A stretch of DNA of 64,000 nucleotides from Symbiopectobacterium purcellii_A. Lineage in GTDB: Bacteria > Pseudomonadota > Gammaproteobacteria > Enterobacterales > Enterobacteriaceae. Of the stretch, positions 1-8,400 are shown piece by piece; within the stretch, counting starts at the first letter, position 1, and every line of letters begins with the position of its first letter. The translations under genes were made by a program, and so were the position numbers. Below the pieces are notes generated by a model. That model saw only the letters and a list, made by a program, of their open reading frames with translations, did no database searches and was not told the origin of the DNA. The stretch covers positions 3,968,001 through 4,032,000 of the forward strand of contig NZ_CP189882.1 of assembly GCF_052050035.1 (NCBI RefSeq), in the 5' to 3' direction.

Positions 1-386
1 TCCTGGGTGTTGCCCACGTGCAGCTCAAAAGGGATCGAGGGATAATCACGCCGATAGCGCGCTATCATGGCAGGCAACAGATAATTACCAATGGTGCTGC
101 TGGCGAACACGCGTAATGCGCCATTGTCTTGCTGGAACATTTTTTCTATCTCCAGCGACTGTTCCAAAATGGCCAACGCTTTGGGATAAAGCAATCGCCC
201 GTGCTCATTCACCACCAAGCGCTTACCGACGCGATCGAACAGTTGAACACCCAGTTGCGCTTCTAAATCCGATAACGCTGCGCTCACGGCAGACTGAGAA
301 AGGGCTAGCATAACGGACGCTTGTGTAGTCGATCCGCTTTTCAGGACCTCAGCAAAAACTTCAAGTTGTCTCAACGTGATGTGCAT
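1..386 (-). CDS. yeiE: LysR-type regulator YeiE, 5' part (runs off the window)
   Basis: Reads on the minus strand from an ATG at 386 and is open to the window edge (128 residues visible). The first 60 residues form the winged helix-turn-helix of LysR regulators, starting MHITLRQLEVFAEV, with LSQSAVSAALSDLE as the recognition region and LFDRVGKRLVVNEHGR as the wing. The start of the effector domain follows (ASSTIGNYLLPAMIARYR). I recognise this as YeiE, which binds DNA as an oligomer and in enterobacteria is divergent from yeiH, as here. No lesion is visible. The 3' half lies outside, so integrity cannot be judged. Confidence 0.9.
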   Translation of the reverse strand, partial: MHITLRQLEVFAEVLKSGSTTQASVMLALSQSAVSAALSDLEAQLGVQLFDRVGKRLVVNEHGRLLYPKALAILEQSLEIEKMFQQDNGALRVFASSTIGNYLLPAMIARYRRDYPSIPFELHVGNTQ

Positions 387-500
387 CGTTCGCCCTTATC
401 GGAAATAGCAATAGGTTATAAGCATATAGTCAATTTCTCTTTTATCGCCACTCATCATAGGCTGTGTACCAGGTTAGCTCGACTTCAAACAGGTATAACA

Positions 501-682
501 ATGGCATCTCTTTTTATAATTCAAGGTGATAAATCTATCCACCCGCTTTTTCGCAAGCTGCCTGGCCTGCTTTTTATTGCCCTTATGACCGTCGGCTTTC
601 TGCAGTTGGCAGCGCTCCCTTCGGTTGCCCGCATGGGGTTAGGCTCACTCACCCTTGCCATGGTGGGCGGTGCATTGCTCGG
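501..682 (+). pseudogene. yeiH: yeiH, N-terminal fragment cut by IS630
   Basis: Sixty codons from ATG 501, divergent from yeiE, match the start of the YeiH/UPF0324 inner-membrane family (about 350 residues when complete): FRKLPGLLFIALMTVGFLQLA followed by GLGSLTLAMVGGALLG. The reading stops at an IS630 element inserted at TA 683. The sequence beyond the other end of that element (1567 on) does not continue yeiH, so the rest was lost or moved by recombination rather than by simple insertion. The function of YeiH is not established; in any case it is dead here. Confidence 0.8.
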
Positions 683-1566
683 TATAGCCAAGCGACTTAA
701 TTTTGATTACACCATATGGACTGAGAACAAACTCTCTGTATCGCAACCCATCTCTCTTTTTTTGCTTTTTGCTTGTGCCCATTTATGCTCAATTGGGTTA
801 AGATCCGGCGAATATGTAGGCAAATACTCCACCATATACCCTGCATCGATGATGACTTGTTGAATATTATGTTTTTTGTGAAAAGTGGCATTGTCCATCA
901 TGATTACACTGTTTTTAGGGAGTACTGGGATAAGGACTTGTGTGACCCAGGCATAGAAAACATCGCTGTTAATATTGATATCAAATAATCCGATAGCAAA
1001 CAGCGTTGTGCCTAATAAAGCGCCGATAACATTTGTTCTTCCCCTAGCTCCCCAGTTCTTCAGGCCAAAACACCGTTGACCTTTTGGGGAATAGCCGTGA
1101 GTCCGTGGGGCATCGTGTGAAAAACCACTTTCATCAATAAAAACAATAGGTTTACCTTCTTTTTCATACTGTTGTTTTTTTTGTTGAAATCCCTGCCGGG
1201 CGTTTTCGTCGGCTTTCGGATGACGTAGAGTTTTTTTTATAGGTCAATCCCAGCTTTTTAAGCGCTTGCCAAATGGCCTTCTGACAAACGCCAAAACGCT
1301 CTGCACGTTCTTTTTGGTAAGCATCTGGATATTGTTCAACATCTTTTATCAACTCGGATTTATCGATCTTTCGCTGACGCGTGGTCGATGCTTTTGACTC
1401 TATTTGATTAATCCAACGCGATACAGAGGCAGGGCCAATCCGAAATTGCTTCGCTGTTTCTCGGATACTCAACCCTTCGTTTTTCCGTGTAGATATCACT
1501 TTACGTCTAAAATCAATTGAATAGCTCATTTAAATAATGTAATCAAAATTAAGTCGTTTAGCTATA
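683..1566 (-). mobile_element. IS630-family element, copy 1 (884 bp)
   Basis: Ends TATAGCCAAGCGACTT and (reverse strand) TATAGCTAAACGACTT, inserted at TA with TA at both borders, as is usual for the IS630/Tc1-mariner superfamily. The transposase frame (707-1529, minus) has an N-terminal helix-turn-helix (IRETAKQFRIGPASVSRW). It is then split at an A8 tract near 1231, leaving a 121-residue first ORF and a separate catalytic part. The catalytic residues can be read: Asp in FIDESGF, Asp in MMDNATFH, Glu in LNPIEHKW. The same A8 split recurs in the other copies, whereas the copy at 19574 has A7 and is open. Confidence 0.92.
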
Positions 1567-1744
1567 CCTGCCTCCTTAGGCTTAAAGATCAGTTTTTCGC
1601 ATTCTGACATGGTGAGTTTCACCTCAGAGAACCGTAGCCACTGACATCCATCCCACCGTGCTTTTTGATAGTTGCCGTTATTTTGTACATAAGTCTCTCT
1701 CAGGTCGTTTATGCTGCTACAACGTCTATCATTATGGCTAAAAG
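1567..1744 (-). other. Unrecognised gene fragment between IS630 and IS3
   Basis: About 178 bp of non-IS sequence. The minus strand is open here (about 60 residues, rich in Cys, Lys and Trp, including NDLRETYVQNN and ARWDGCQWLRFSEVK). It looks like the C-terminal piece of a small protein, but I do not recognise the family. It does not match yeiH on the other side of the IS630 copy. Confidence 0.35.
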
Positions 1745-1847
1745 TGTAGTGGTCAACTAAATTTGGCCACCCTACCTGACTGTTGATGGAACAGCCGTTC
1801 TGATTCATTTGGTGTTAACCCACCGTTATACCAGTGAGGTCTGACAT

Positions 1848-2036
1848 GGCTTTGTTGAATAATTTAAGATACTGATTTATATAAGCATTATAAAATTTCA
1901 ACGACTAATTTTTCCTCTCGGAATGCTTTTTATTGTGCTAACTATTTGATTTGTCGTTCTAACAAAATACATTCTCTGTAAATGCATTCTAACTAAAGAA
2001 GATGTAAATCAAACGGTTAAATTATTCAACAAAGCC
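1848..2036 (+). mobile_element. 189-bp MITE of the IS903-like family (MITE-1, copy a)
   Basis: Perfect 19-bp terminal inverted repeats (GGCTTTGTTGAATAATTTA) flanked by a perfect 9-bp direct repeat, gtctgacat (1839-1847 and 2037-2045). The uninterrupted target is seen in the other IS3 copy near 25495. No transposase is encoded. The first 15 bases match the tip of the IS903-like element found repeatedly in this window. Confidence 0.93.
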
Positions 2037-3140
2037 GTCTGACATCGCTATAATAATGGGTTATGTAGCGAATAATGGATGATTGAGCAGTACTAAAGCT
2101 TTGGTAGCCAGTCGTTGGCACCCATTCAGTCTTCAGACTACGGAAGAATCGCTCCATCGGACTATTATCCCAACAATTTCCTCTGCGACTCATACTTTGG
2201 GTCATCTGATAACGCCACAATGCCTGCCTATACTGACGACTGGTGTAATGGCTTCCTTGGTCACTATGAAACATGACTTGTTTGGGATGCCCACGCAGTT
2301 CCCAAGCCATTTGTAGTGCTTTGGCTGTTAATTCTGAATCTGGCGAAAACGACATTAAACTAGTTGCTGAATAGAGACTTGCATTTTTTGTCAGGCTATT
2401 GAGAATAAAAAGAGGTTTAACTTAGAGAATAAAGGTTTGAAATGATCAACAAAGAGCGGTTGTTACGAGATAATCGTTTATGTAAAGCAATCATTGGATT
2501 ATCAGTCGAAGAATTGAAAAATTTAGCCGCTGAATTTTCAGCTTGTTATTTGATTTATCGGAAAAAGAATCGAAAAGATCACGAGCGGCAGATGGGTGCA
2601 GGGCAGAAAGGATTTATCCCAACCCCATTAGATAAACTGCTTTTTATTTTATTGTATTTAAAATGTTATCCGACCTATGATTTGCAAGGACTTCTTTTTG
2701 GTTTAGATAGAATACGGGTATGTCGCTGGGTAAAAATATTATTGCCGGTTTTAGAGATGACCTTGGGGCGAGAATGTGTTTTGCCCGCTCGTCAAATTCG
2801 CTCTGCTGAGGAATTTTTTCGCGCCTTTCCTGGAGTTAAAGACGTCTTTATTGATGGGACAGAGCGACCTGTCCAAAAGCCTAAGAATCTGCGTCGGCGA
2901 AAAAAAATGTATTCGGGAAAGAAAAGACAGACCACTCGAAAAGGGCTTATTATGACTGACGAAACAAGGCAAATTGGATTTATCCCCATGAGCAAAAATG
3001 GGCGCCGTCACGATAAACGCTTACTAGATAAAGTCGATATAATTCGCCATATTCCTCCTGAGGTAACCATCTGGGCAGATACCGGTTTTCAAGGTATAGA
3101 TAAACAGCATCCTAATACACAAATCCCAAAAAAAGGAACT

Positions 3141-4449
3141 GAGACTGTAAAATAATCTGTGTAAATGGCATTTTGAGGAAAACCTTCAAAGGATAACAAA
3201 ATGCCTATCAGCAACGAACTTATTGACCAACTGCTTCAAGATTGTCACTCCCCTCAGGATCTGCTGGGTGAATCAGGCCTACTCAAGGTGCTGACTAAAA
3301 GACTGGCGGAACGGGTTCTTGAAGCTGAGATGGAGATGCACCTTGGGTATGCTAAGCATGACCCGGCTGGTAATCATTCAGGCAACTCACGCAATGGCAA
3401 GACATCCAAGAGCGTACGTAGCCAAAATGGGGAGATCGAGCTCGATATTCCGCGCGACCGCAACAGTACCTTCGAGCCGACACTGATCGGTAAGCACGAA
3501 AAACAGCTTAACGGCTTCGATGACCGCATTATTTCTCTCTATTCCAGAGGGTTATCAACCCGTGATATTCAGGCACACTTTAAAGAAGTCTACGGGGTCG
3601 ATGTTTCCGCTGGCTTCATTTCTCAAGTGACCAATGCTGTGATGGATGAAGTTAAGCGCTGGCAGCAACGGCCGCTGGATGCGCTTTATCCCATTGTTTA
3701 CCTTGACTGTATTGTTGTCAAAAGCCAGGACGGCGGAGCCGTGGCCAACAAGTCTGTTTATCTGGCCCTCGGCGTCAACGGCCAGGGCGAAAAAGAGCTG
3801 CTGGGGCTATGGATAGCCAAAACTGAGGGGGCCAAGTTCTGGTTATCTGTGATGACAGAACTGAAAAATCGTGGGCTAAAGGACATCTTCGTCGCCTGCT
3901 GCGATGGCCTGAAAGGCTTTCCTGATGCCATTGAAGCTGTTTACCCGCATACGCGGGTACAGCTCTGCATTGTGCATCAGGTGCGGAACTCGCTGCGCTA
4001 CGTCGGCTGGAAAGAGCGTAAGGCCGTTGCTGCTGACCTGCGCACCATCTATAGTTCCGCAACGCTAGAGGGCGCTGAAGAGGCCCTGGATGCCTTCGCG
4101 GCCAAATGGGATGAACAGTTCCCGACGATCAGCCCGTCGTGGAGAAATAATTGGGAACGTCTCATCGTCATTTTTGACTTTCCGCCGGAGATCCGCAAGG
4201 TTATCTACACCACCAACGCGATAGAGTCGTTAAATGCTTCATTGCGCAAGATAACGAAAACGCGACGAATATTTCCAACGGATGACTCGGTGATAAAATT
4301 ACTCTATCTAGCCTTGCATAATATCTCTGCTAAATGGACCTTGCCAATCAGAGACTGGAAACCTGCTATGAGCCAATTCATGTTGATGTATGGAGAACGA
4401 ATCTCCGGTTAAGCAATGGAGCCATTTACACAAAATTCTTTACAGACTC
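3141..4449 (+). mobile_element. IS256-family element, copy 1, intact, with 8-bp target duplication
   Basis: The terminal repeats are GAGACTGTAAAATAATCTG and (reverse strand) GAGTCTGTAAAGAATTTTG, flanked by a perfect 8-bp duplication aaggaact (3133-3140 and 4450-4457). This proves a simple transposition into the surrounding IS5-type transposase gene. The single transposase gene is uninterrupted. Confidence 0.95.
3201..4412 (+). CDS. IS256-family (mutator-type) transposase
   Basis: 403 residues, full length for the family and open from ATG 3201. The N-terminal part has conserved blocks (HLGYAKHDPAG, GEIELDIPRDRNSTFEP, IISLYSRGLSTRDIQAHF). The catalytic triad is visible as Asp in YLDCIVVKSQDGG, Asp in ACCDGLKGFPDAI and Glu in TTNAIESLNASLRK, and the C/D(2)H-type VQLCIVHQVRNSLRYV is present. 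It would act on the 26-30 bp element ends. This version differs slightly from the copies at 21524, 41308 and 60898 (for example PQDLLGESGLLKVLTKR against PQELLGESGLLKELTKR), so two sub-lineages coexist in the window. It is probably functional. Confidence 0.95.
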   Translation: MPISNELIDQLLQDCHSPQDLLGESGLLKVLTKRLAERVLEAEMEMHLGYAKHDPAGNHSGNSRNGKTSKSVRSQNGEIELDIPRDRNSTFEPTLIGKHEKQLNGFDDRIISLYSRGLSTRDIQAHFKEVYGVDVSAGFISQVTNAVMDEVKRWQQRPLDALYPIVYLDCIVVKSQDGGAVANKSVYLALGVNGQGEKELLGLWIAKTEGAKFWLSVMTELKNRGLKDIFVACCDGLKGFPDAIEAVYPHTRVQLCIVHQVRNSLRYVGWKERKAVAADLRTIYSSATLEGAEEALDAFAAKWDEQFPTISPSWRNNWERLIVIFDFPPEIRKVIYTTNAIESLNASLRKITKTRRIFPTDDSVIKLLYLALHNISAKWTLPIRDWKPAMSQFMLMYGERISG

Positions 4450-5173
4450 AAGGAACTCGAAAAAGACCTTTATCGCCTGAACAAAAACAAGAAAATAAAA
4501 TAATCTCGGGCATCCGTATTACAGTTGAACACGCCATCGCGGGTATCAAGCGCCTCGGTTGCATGACCCAAATTTTACGGAATCGTAGACCCTTTATTGA
4601 TGATACCTTCTTACTCCTTAGCGCCGGTCTTTGGAATTTCCATCTCAGAACAGCGTAAAATTTACTTCAATCACCGAAACACCCTTATTTCACTATTAAG
4701 CAACACGCTTATTGCCCAACCCACGGGTTTTCGGGCAAATAAATCTAATACCACCGCCAGATACGCCCATCGGTCGCCTGTCCAAATATAGGTTACATCG
4801 CCGCACCAAACCTGGTCAGGCTTGGTAACAGCGAACTGCCTATTGAGCAGATTTGGAATATCAATACATTCATTTCCACCGCGGTTGTATTGATGTTTTC
4901 TTGTTTGGCAACTAACGAGGGTTAATTCTTTCATCAACTTACCCGCTAACCACCGCCCAAGTTTCACGTCGTGTGTATTGGTAACCATCGTGGCGATAGT
5001 CCTTGCGCCCGCAGACCCGCCACTAACGTTCCAAGCTTCGCTGACCAGGCTACGTTTTATAGTTCGCTCAATATCTGGCTCCTTAGGTCGACACCAATAG
5101 CGATAACTGCTTCGGTGAACATTAAAAATACGACACAACGCTTTCACTGGATAAAGCGCTCTTAGCTTTTCAA

Positions 5174-5473
5174 CTACCGAGAATTTTTCAGTGAGTCGGA
5201 CATTAAGAGCGCAGTAGCCTTTTTTAAGATGGCATTCTCCATTTCCAGTCGGTGGATTTTTTTCTTCATTTCTCTGAACTCAATTTGTTCAGGTGTTAAT
5301 GGCAGACCAGGCGATGTTTTCCCTTGACGTTCTAAACGAAGGGCTCTTACCCACCGGCTAATCGCTGAAAGACTGACGTTCATGGCTTTCGCGGCTTCCT
5401 GGTAGGTATAATTTTGGACAAGGACTAATTTGGCGGTTTCACATTTAAATTCAGCAGTAATTATTTTACTCAT
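5174..5473 (-). CDS. IS3-family orfA (transposase helix-turn-helix subunit)
   Basis: 99 residues starting MSKIITAEFKCETAKLVL, with a helix-turn-helix (YQEAAKAMNVSLSAISRWV) and a C-terminal coiled coil (REMKKKIHRLEMENAILKK). In IS3 elements orfA is joined to orfB by a ribosomal frameshift. Here orfA is intact but its orfB (from about 5147 down) is broken into pieces. An almost identical orfA is at 20841-21140. Confidence 0.85.
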   Translation of the reverse strand: MSKIITAEFKCETAKLVLVQNYTYQEAAKAMNVSLSAISRWVRALRLERQGKTSPGLPLTPEQIEFREMKKKIHRLEMENAILKKATALLMSDSLKNSR

Positions 5474-5559
5474 TTTGGCACCTATAAAAATTATGAGGTA
5501 AGCATATCACCTCTACTTAGGTGGCCAAATTCAGTATGCCACTACAGTACGCGATCATT

Positions 5560-5655
5560 TATAGCCAACCGACTTAAAAATGATTACATCCTATGCCCTG
5601 ATATGCGGCAAAGAAGCATAGCTGGCTGTTATCAAAATAATGTCGCTTGGCTATA
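5560..5655 (+). mobile_element. 96-bp IS630-type MITE (MITE-2, copy a)
   Basis: Begins TATAGCCAACCGACTT and ends with the reverse complement of TATAGCCAAGCGACAT; TA at both borders. No coding capacity beyond short reading frames. The ends match those of the 884-bp IS630 element, which supplies the likely transposase. It cuts the IS481 transposase fragment that follows. Confidence 0.92.
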
Positions 5656-6386
5656 GCAGGTCGGCGGCAGTGATCGGCGTTTTACTCGTATAAAGCTTGC
5701 AGTGTGCCACTTTCGAGTACGTATCCACGAACGTCTGCTGGTAGATACGGCCCACCCCTTTCAGATTGCCAACGTAGAAGGTGTCCTGCGACCCGAGATA
5801 ACCCGGATGAGCCGTCTCGATTTCGCCGCTGGCCTCATCATCATGCGTCTTTTTCTCCAGCGCTGCGATTTGGACATCGGTAAGCACGATGCCTTCTCTG
5901 GCAACTTTTTCCTCAAGCGCCTTCAGGCGTTTACGGAAGTTCTCCAGATCGTGCCGTTGCCAGATGGACCGCACGCCGCTGCCGGAGATAAATACGCCTT
6001 TTTTACGCAGCTCATTACTGGTCCGGTGCTGCCCGTGGGCCGGGAACTCAACGGCATATTCAACAACCGCGCGTTCAGTGGCTTCGTCGGCGCGGTTCTT
6101 CAGGTTGGGAACCCGGCGGTTCTGGTTAACCAGTGCATCGATGCCACCTTCAGCAGCCAGTTCCTGATAACGGTAAAACGTGTCGCGCGACACGCCCATG
6201 ATCTTACAGGCTTTTGATACGTTACCAAGTTCTTCGGCGAGATTGAGCAGGCCGGCTTTGTGTTTGATGATGTGATTGTTAGTATGAAGCATGAGAGTTA
6301 CCTCGCGTTTTGTTTAAGGATTAGACACCCATATCAAAACCGGTAACTCTCAACCTTTCAAGGTCATGTGTCAGATCAAGTCGCGA
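5656..6386 (-). mobile_element. IS481-family element, 5' part
   Basis: The minus-strand frame from ATG 6292 reads about 212 residues of an IS481-type transposase: an N-terminal helix-turn-helix (NVSKACKIMGVSRDTFYRYQ), a second one (GQHRTSNELRKKGVFISGSGVRSIW), and the beginning of the integrase core (GRIYQQTFVDTYSKVAHCKLYTSKTPITA). A 96-bp MITE at 5560-5655 ends it, and the catalytic remainder is not found on the other side, so the copy is dead. The outer end is placed only roughly (6370-6392), near gtcagatcaagtcgcg. Confidence 0.75.
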
Positions 6387-6435
6387 CTAATACATCAATA
6401 TTACTACTGAAGTGCGCCGCAATAACGTACTTCAT
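6387..6435 (-). pseudogene. Start of a small phage gene cut by IS481
   Basis: A strong ribosome binding site (aaggaggttggg on the minus strand) precedes ATG at 6435. The frame reads MKYVIAAHFSSNID and then runs into the IS481 end. It lies just downstream of the unknown phage gene at 6513-7145 and on the same strand, so it was probably the next gene of a prophage operon. Identity unknown. Confidence 0.45.
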
Positions 6436-6481
6436 CCCAACCTCCTTAGTCAGGGTAGCAGTGGTGGGTAGGGGTAAAAGA

Positions 6482-6504
6482 AAACCCGGCGTACCGGGTT
6501 TAGT
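6482..6504 (-). terminator. Rho-independent terminator after the phage gene
   Basis: Minus strand aacccggtacgccgggtt followed by ttctttt, immediately after the stop codon of the gene at 6513-7145. It would separate that gene from the cut gene at 6435. Confidence 0.6.
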
Positions 6505-6512
6505 TTGATTGG

Positions 6513-7145
6513 TTAGTGAAGTCTATCCTTGCTTATCACTAATAGACGGTGGCTATGACAGTCTTTGTCATTACCCCAACAGAATTCAGCCCATGTAGTA
6601 TAAAAGTCATCCCAAGAAGTCATAAACGTCAATGGGCGAGACTCTTGCGTACCATCTGATACGTATACGTGATAGCCAGTAGTAGACATGGCCCACGATA
6701 TCATTCTTTCCCAAAAGCGACGACCTTCAATGGTTTGCTCTTCATCAGATACGACTATTGAGTAGCTCTCCAGGAAGAACTGGAAGAAAACTTGTGGCAA
6801 TCCTCGAACAGCATTATCGTGCTGGGCTTGAATAGTTCTCCATACCAGTATCTGCGTGCATGTTTTTTTCGCATCTATGATGTCATGACGAAAAACAAGC
6901 TTAACTGCATAGACAGTTTCTGGATCCTGAGCACCAGTAACTAAACGGTAATGCTCATCGTTGCGAGACTTAACCAAGCGATAACCAAAAGGCACAACAA
7001 AGCCAGGCAGTGAGAAGTCCACTACACCTTTTTGCAGGAAAGCATGGGTGTGCTCGATGTTGTTTCTGACAACACTTAGCTTTCTGTCAAAGTCTGCTTC
7101 CGGGATCATGTATGGCATTGTTGCGTTCTTAGTTGCTGTTTGCAT
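6513..7145 (-). CDS. Prophage protein of unknown function
   Basis: About 210 residues from ATG 7145. I chose this over the upstream ATG at 7214 because ggagg sits just 5' of it. Soluble, mixed composition, with several Trp and aromatic residues (RRFWERMISWAMSTTGYHVYVSDGT, TTWAEFCWGNDKDC); no membrane segment, signal peptide or motif that I can name. It reads the same way as the Arc/Mnt-type repressor upstream and faces away from a P22-like tailspike, so it belongs to the immunity or accessory region of a P22-like prophage. It is intact although its neighbours are broken. I do not assign a function. Confidence 0.6.
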   Translation of the reverse strand: MQTATKNATMPYMIPEADFDRKLSVVRNNIEHTHAFLQKGVVDFSLPGFVVPFGYRLVKSRNDEHYRLVTGAQDPETVYAVKLVFRHDIIDAKKTCTQILVWRTIQAQHDNAVRGLPQVFFQFFLESYSIVVSDEEQTIEGRRFWERMISWAMSTTGYHVYVSDGTQESRPLTFMTSWDDFYTTWAEFCWGNDKDCHSHRLLVISKDRLH

Positions 7146-7314
7146 ATGTCCTCCAGAGTGATCAGGAGTCCTTTTTCTTGCGCACGTGAATCGATTACCT
7201 ATCAGGTAATACAAGTGTGAACGAAAGCGAACGAGTAAGCAACCGCTAAATCATATATTTCTGTAAAACACAAGGCTCAGTGTGGTGAACTGCTTGTGGA
7301 TAATTTGACCTAGA

Positions 7315-7587
7315 TCATTTATCTCCGAATGGTTCATGTAAGTCATTCTTGTACATGGATTTTAGTGTTTCAAAAACAATTTTCTTGAACTCTTCTGCAT
7401 GGATGCTAGCCAGTCGCTCAGCCTCGTCACGATAGCCTGATATCGGCGATGGCTGAGCCATGGCATCTTGAACTATCTGTATCAATTCAGCATTTAAAGA
7501 GCGTCCGTTCATCTTGGCACGCTGCGTAACCTTTTCTTTTAACTCGTATGGCAAACGCAAATTGAATTGTGGGTCATATCTTCCCAT
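7315..7587 (-). CDS. Arc/Mnt-type ribbon-helix-helix repressor
   Basis: 90 residues from ATG 7587. The start MGRYDPQFNLRLPYELKEKVTQ is the beta strand and first helix of the Arc family, followed by NGRSLNAELIQIVQDAM as the second helix. The rest (YRDEAERLASIHAEEFKKIVFETL) is a helical tail, as in Mnt-like proteins. These dimers bind short operators. In P22 the mnt/arc region lies next to tailspike gene 9, the same arrangement as here. Its own promoter region probably lies in the 150 bp shared with the divergent tailspike gene. Intact. A longer start at 7632 is possible but lacks the family pattern. Confidence 0.8.
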   Translation of the reverse strand: MGRYDPQFNLRLPYELKEKVTQRAKMNGRSLNAELIQIVQDAMAQPSPISGYRDEAERLASIHAEEFKKIVFETLKSMYKNDLHEPFGDK

Positions 7588-7736
7588 TTTCGACGCCTCA
7601 CCTAAACAAGTGGATCTGCATCTTATGATCAACTGTTTATATCCACAATAAGACCGCCGTGATACTACATCACTGATTCCTAAACAATTACCGCAGACAC
7701 GCTCTGTGGGGACTACTCACGCCCGGAGAAATAACA

Positions 7737-8197
7737 ATGGCAATAACGCTCAATGTTGTAATCAGCATGCCATCGGCTTTGTTGAATAATTTAAGATACT
7801 GATTTATATAAGCATTATAAAATTTCAACGACTAATTTTTCCTCTCGGAATGCTTTTTATTGTGCTAACTATTTGATTTGTCGTTCTAACAAAATACATT
7901 CTCTGTAAATGCATTCTAACTAAAGAAGATGTAAATCAAACGGTTAAATTATTCAACAAAGCCCATGCCATCTCAAAACTTCACGCTAGCCCGCGCTTTC
8001 AAGGCTAACGTCAACGGTAAGATTTAAATTGGAGCCATCGACACAGATCTGACTATTCCCAGCAACCAGATTACGGTCTATCTCGAAAACGATGATGGAA
8101 GCCACGTACCCGTAGCCCAGCCAATCGTAATCAACGCTGGTGGCTATCCGGTGTACAACGGGCATATCGCCAAGTTTGTGACCGTGCAAGGCCACTC
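7737..8197 (+). pseudogene. P22-like tailspike, head-binding domain remnant
   Basis: ATG 7737 has ggagaaat upstream. Reading across the MITE at 7775-7963 (its 9-bp duplication removed) gives MAITLNVVISMPSQNFTLAR, FKANVNGKI, stop, IGAIDTDLTIPSNQITVYLEN, DDGSHVPVAQPIVINAGG, YPVYNGHIAKFVTVQGHS. This is the N-terminal head-binding domain of the phage P22 tailspike family (compare the P22 pattern IGQIDTD ... IENEDGSHV ... VYNGQLVKIVTVQGHS). Three lesions are visible: the MITE, an in-frame TAA after NGKI, and truncation by an IS5-type fragment at 8198. The receptor-binding beta-helix is missing. Confidence 0.85.
7775..7963 (+). mobile_element. MITE-1, copy b, in the tailspike gene
   Basis: 189 bp with 19-bp perfect terminal repeats; 9-bp duplication catgccatc on both sides (7766-7774, 7964-7972). 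Removing element plus one repeat restores the tailspike reading frame. Confidence 0.94.
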
Positions 8198-8400
8198 AAT
8201 AAGCGTGTTGCTTAATAGTGAAATAAGGGTGTTTCGGTGATTGAAGTAAATTTTACGCTGTTCTGAGATGGAAATTCCAAAGACCGGCGCTAAGGAGTAA
8301 GAAGGTATCATCAATAAAGGGTCTACGATTCCGTAAAATTTGGGTCATGCAACCGAGGCGCTTGATACCCGCGATGGCGTGTTCAACTGTAATACGGATG
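8198..8400 (-). mobile_element. IS5-family (DDE_Tnp_4 type) fragment
   Basis: The C-terminal end of the same transposase as at 2442-4658 (IRITVEHAIAGIKRLGCMTQ, then the terminal LWNFHLRTA) and the element end AATAAGCGTGTTGCTTAATAG. It truncates the tailspike on one side and is cut by an IS903-like copy at 8401 on the other. Confidence 0.85.

Larger units (their letters stand above)
2353..4713 (+). mobile_element. IS5-family element with DDE_Tnp_4-type transposase, copy 1, split by IS256
   Basis: Inverted ends are approximately ATTAAACTAGTTGCTGAATAG and (reverse strand) AATAAGCGTGTTGCTTAATAG, both near the junctions with IS3. The transposase reads 2442-3140 and resumes 4458-4658, about 300 residues in all. 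The catalytic residues are Asp in FIDGTERPVQKPK, Asp in IWADTGFQG and Glu in ITVEHAIAGIKR, a pattern of the IS1031/ISL2 side of the IS5 family. The subgroup is my inference. An IS256 copy sits after QIPKKGT with an 8-bp duplication, so the gene is inactive. Related partial copies lie at 8198, 24628, 25951 and 49421. Confidence 0.85.
1745..5546 (-). mobile_element. IS3-family element, copy 1, interrupted by three other elements
   Basis: The outer ends TAGTGGTCAACTAAATTTGG and (reverse strand) TAGTGGCATACTGAATTTGG are imperfect inverted repeats. Inside, orfA is 5174-5473 (99 residues, helix-turn-helix then a leucine-zipper-like KKIHRLEMENAILKK). orfB runs 4714-5147 and resumes at 2356 to 1748. 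The integrase-type catalytic residues are visible: WCGDVTYIW, HSDQGSHYT and NSPMERFFRS. orfB is broken by an IS5-family element (2353-4713, itself carrying IS256) and by a 189-bp MITE (1848-2036), so this copy cannot encode a working transposase. The nesting gives the insertion order: IS3 first, then the IS5-type, then IS256. Confidence 0.88.
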
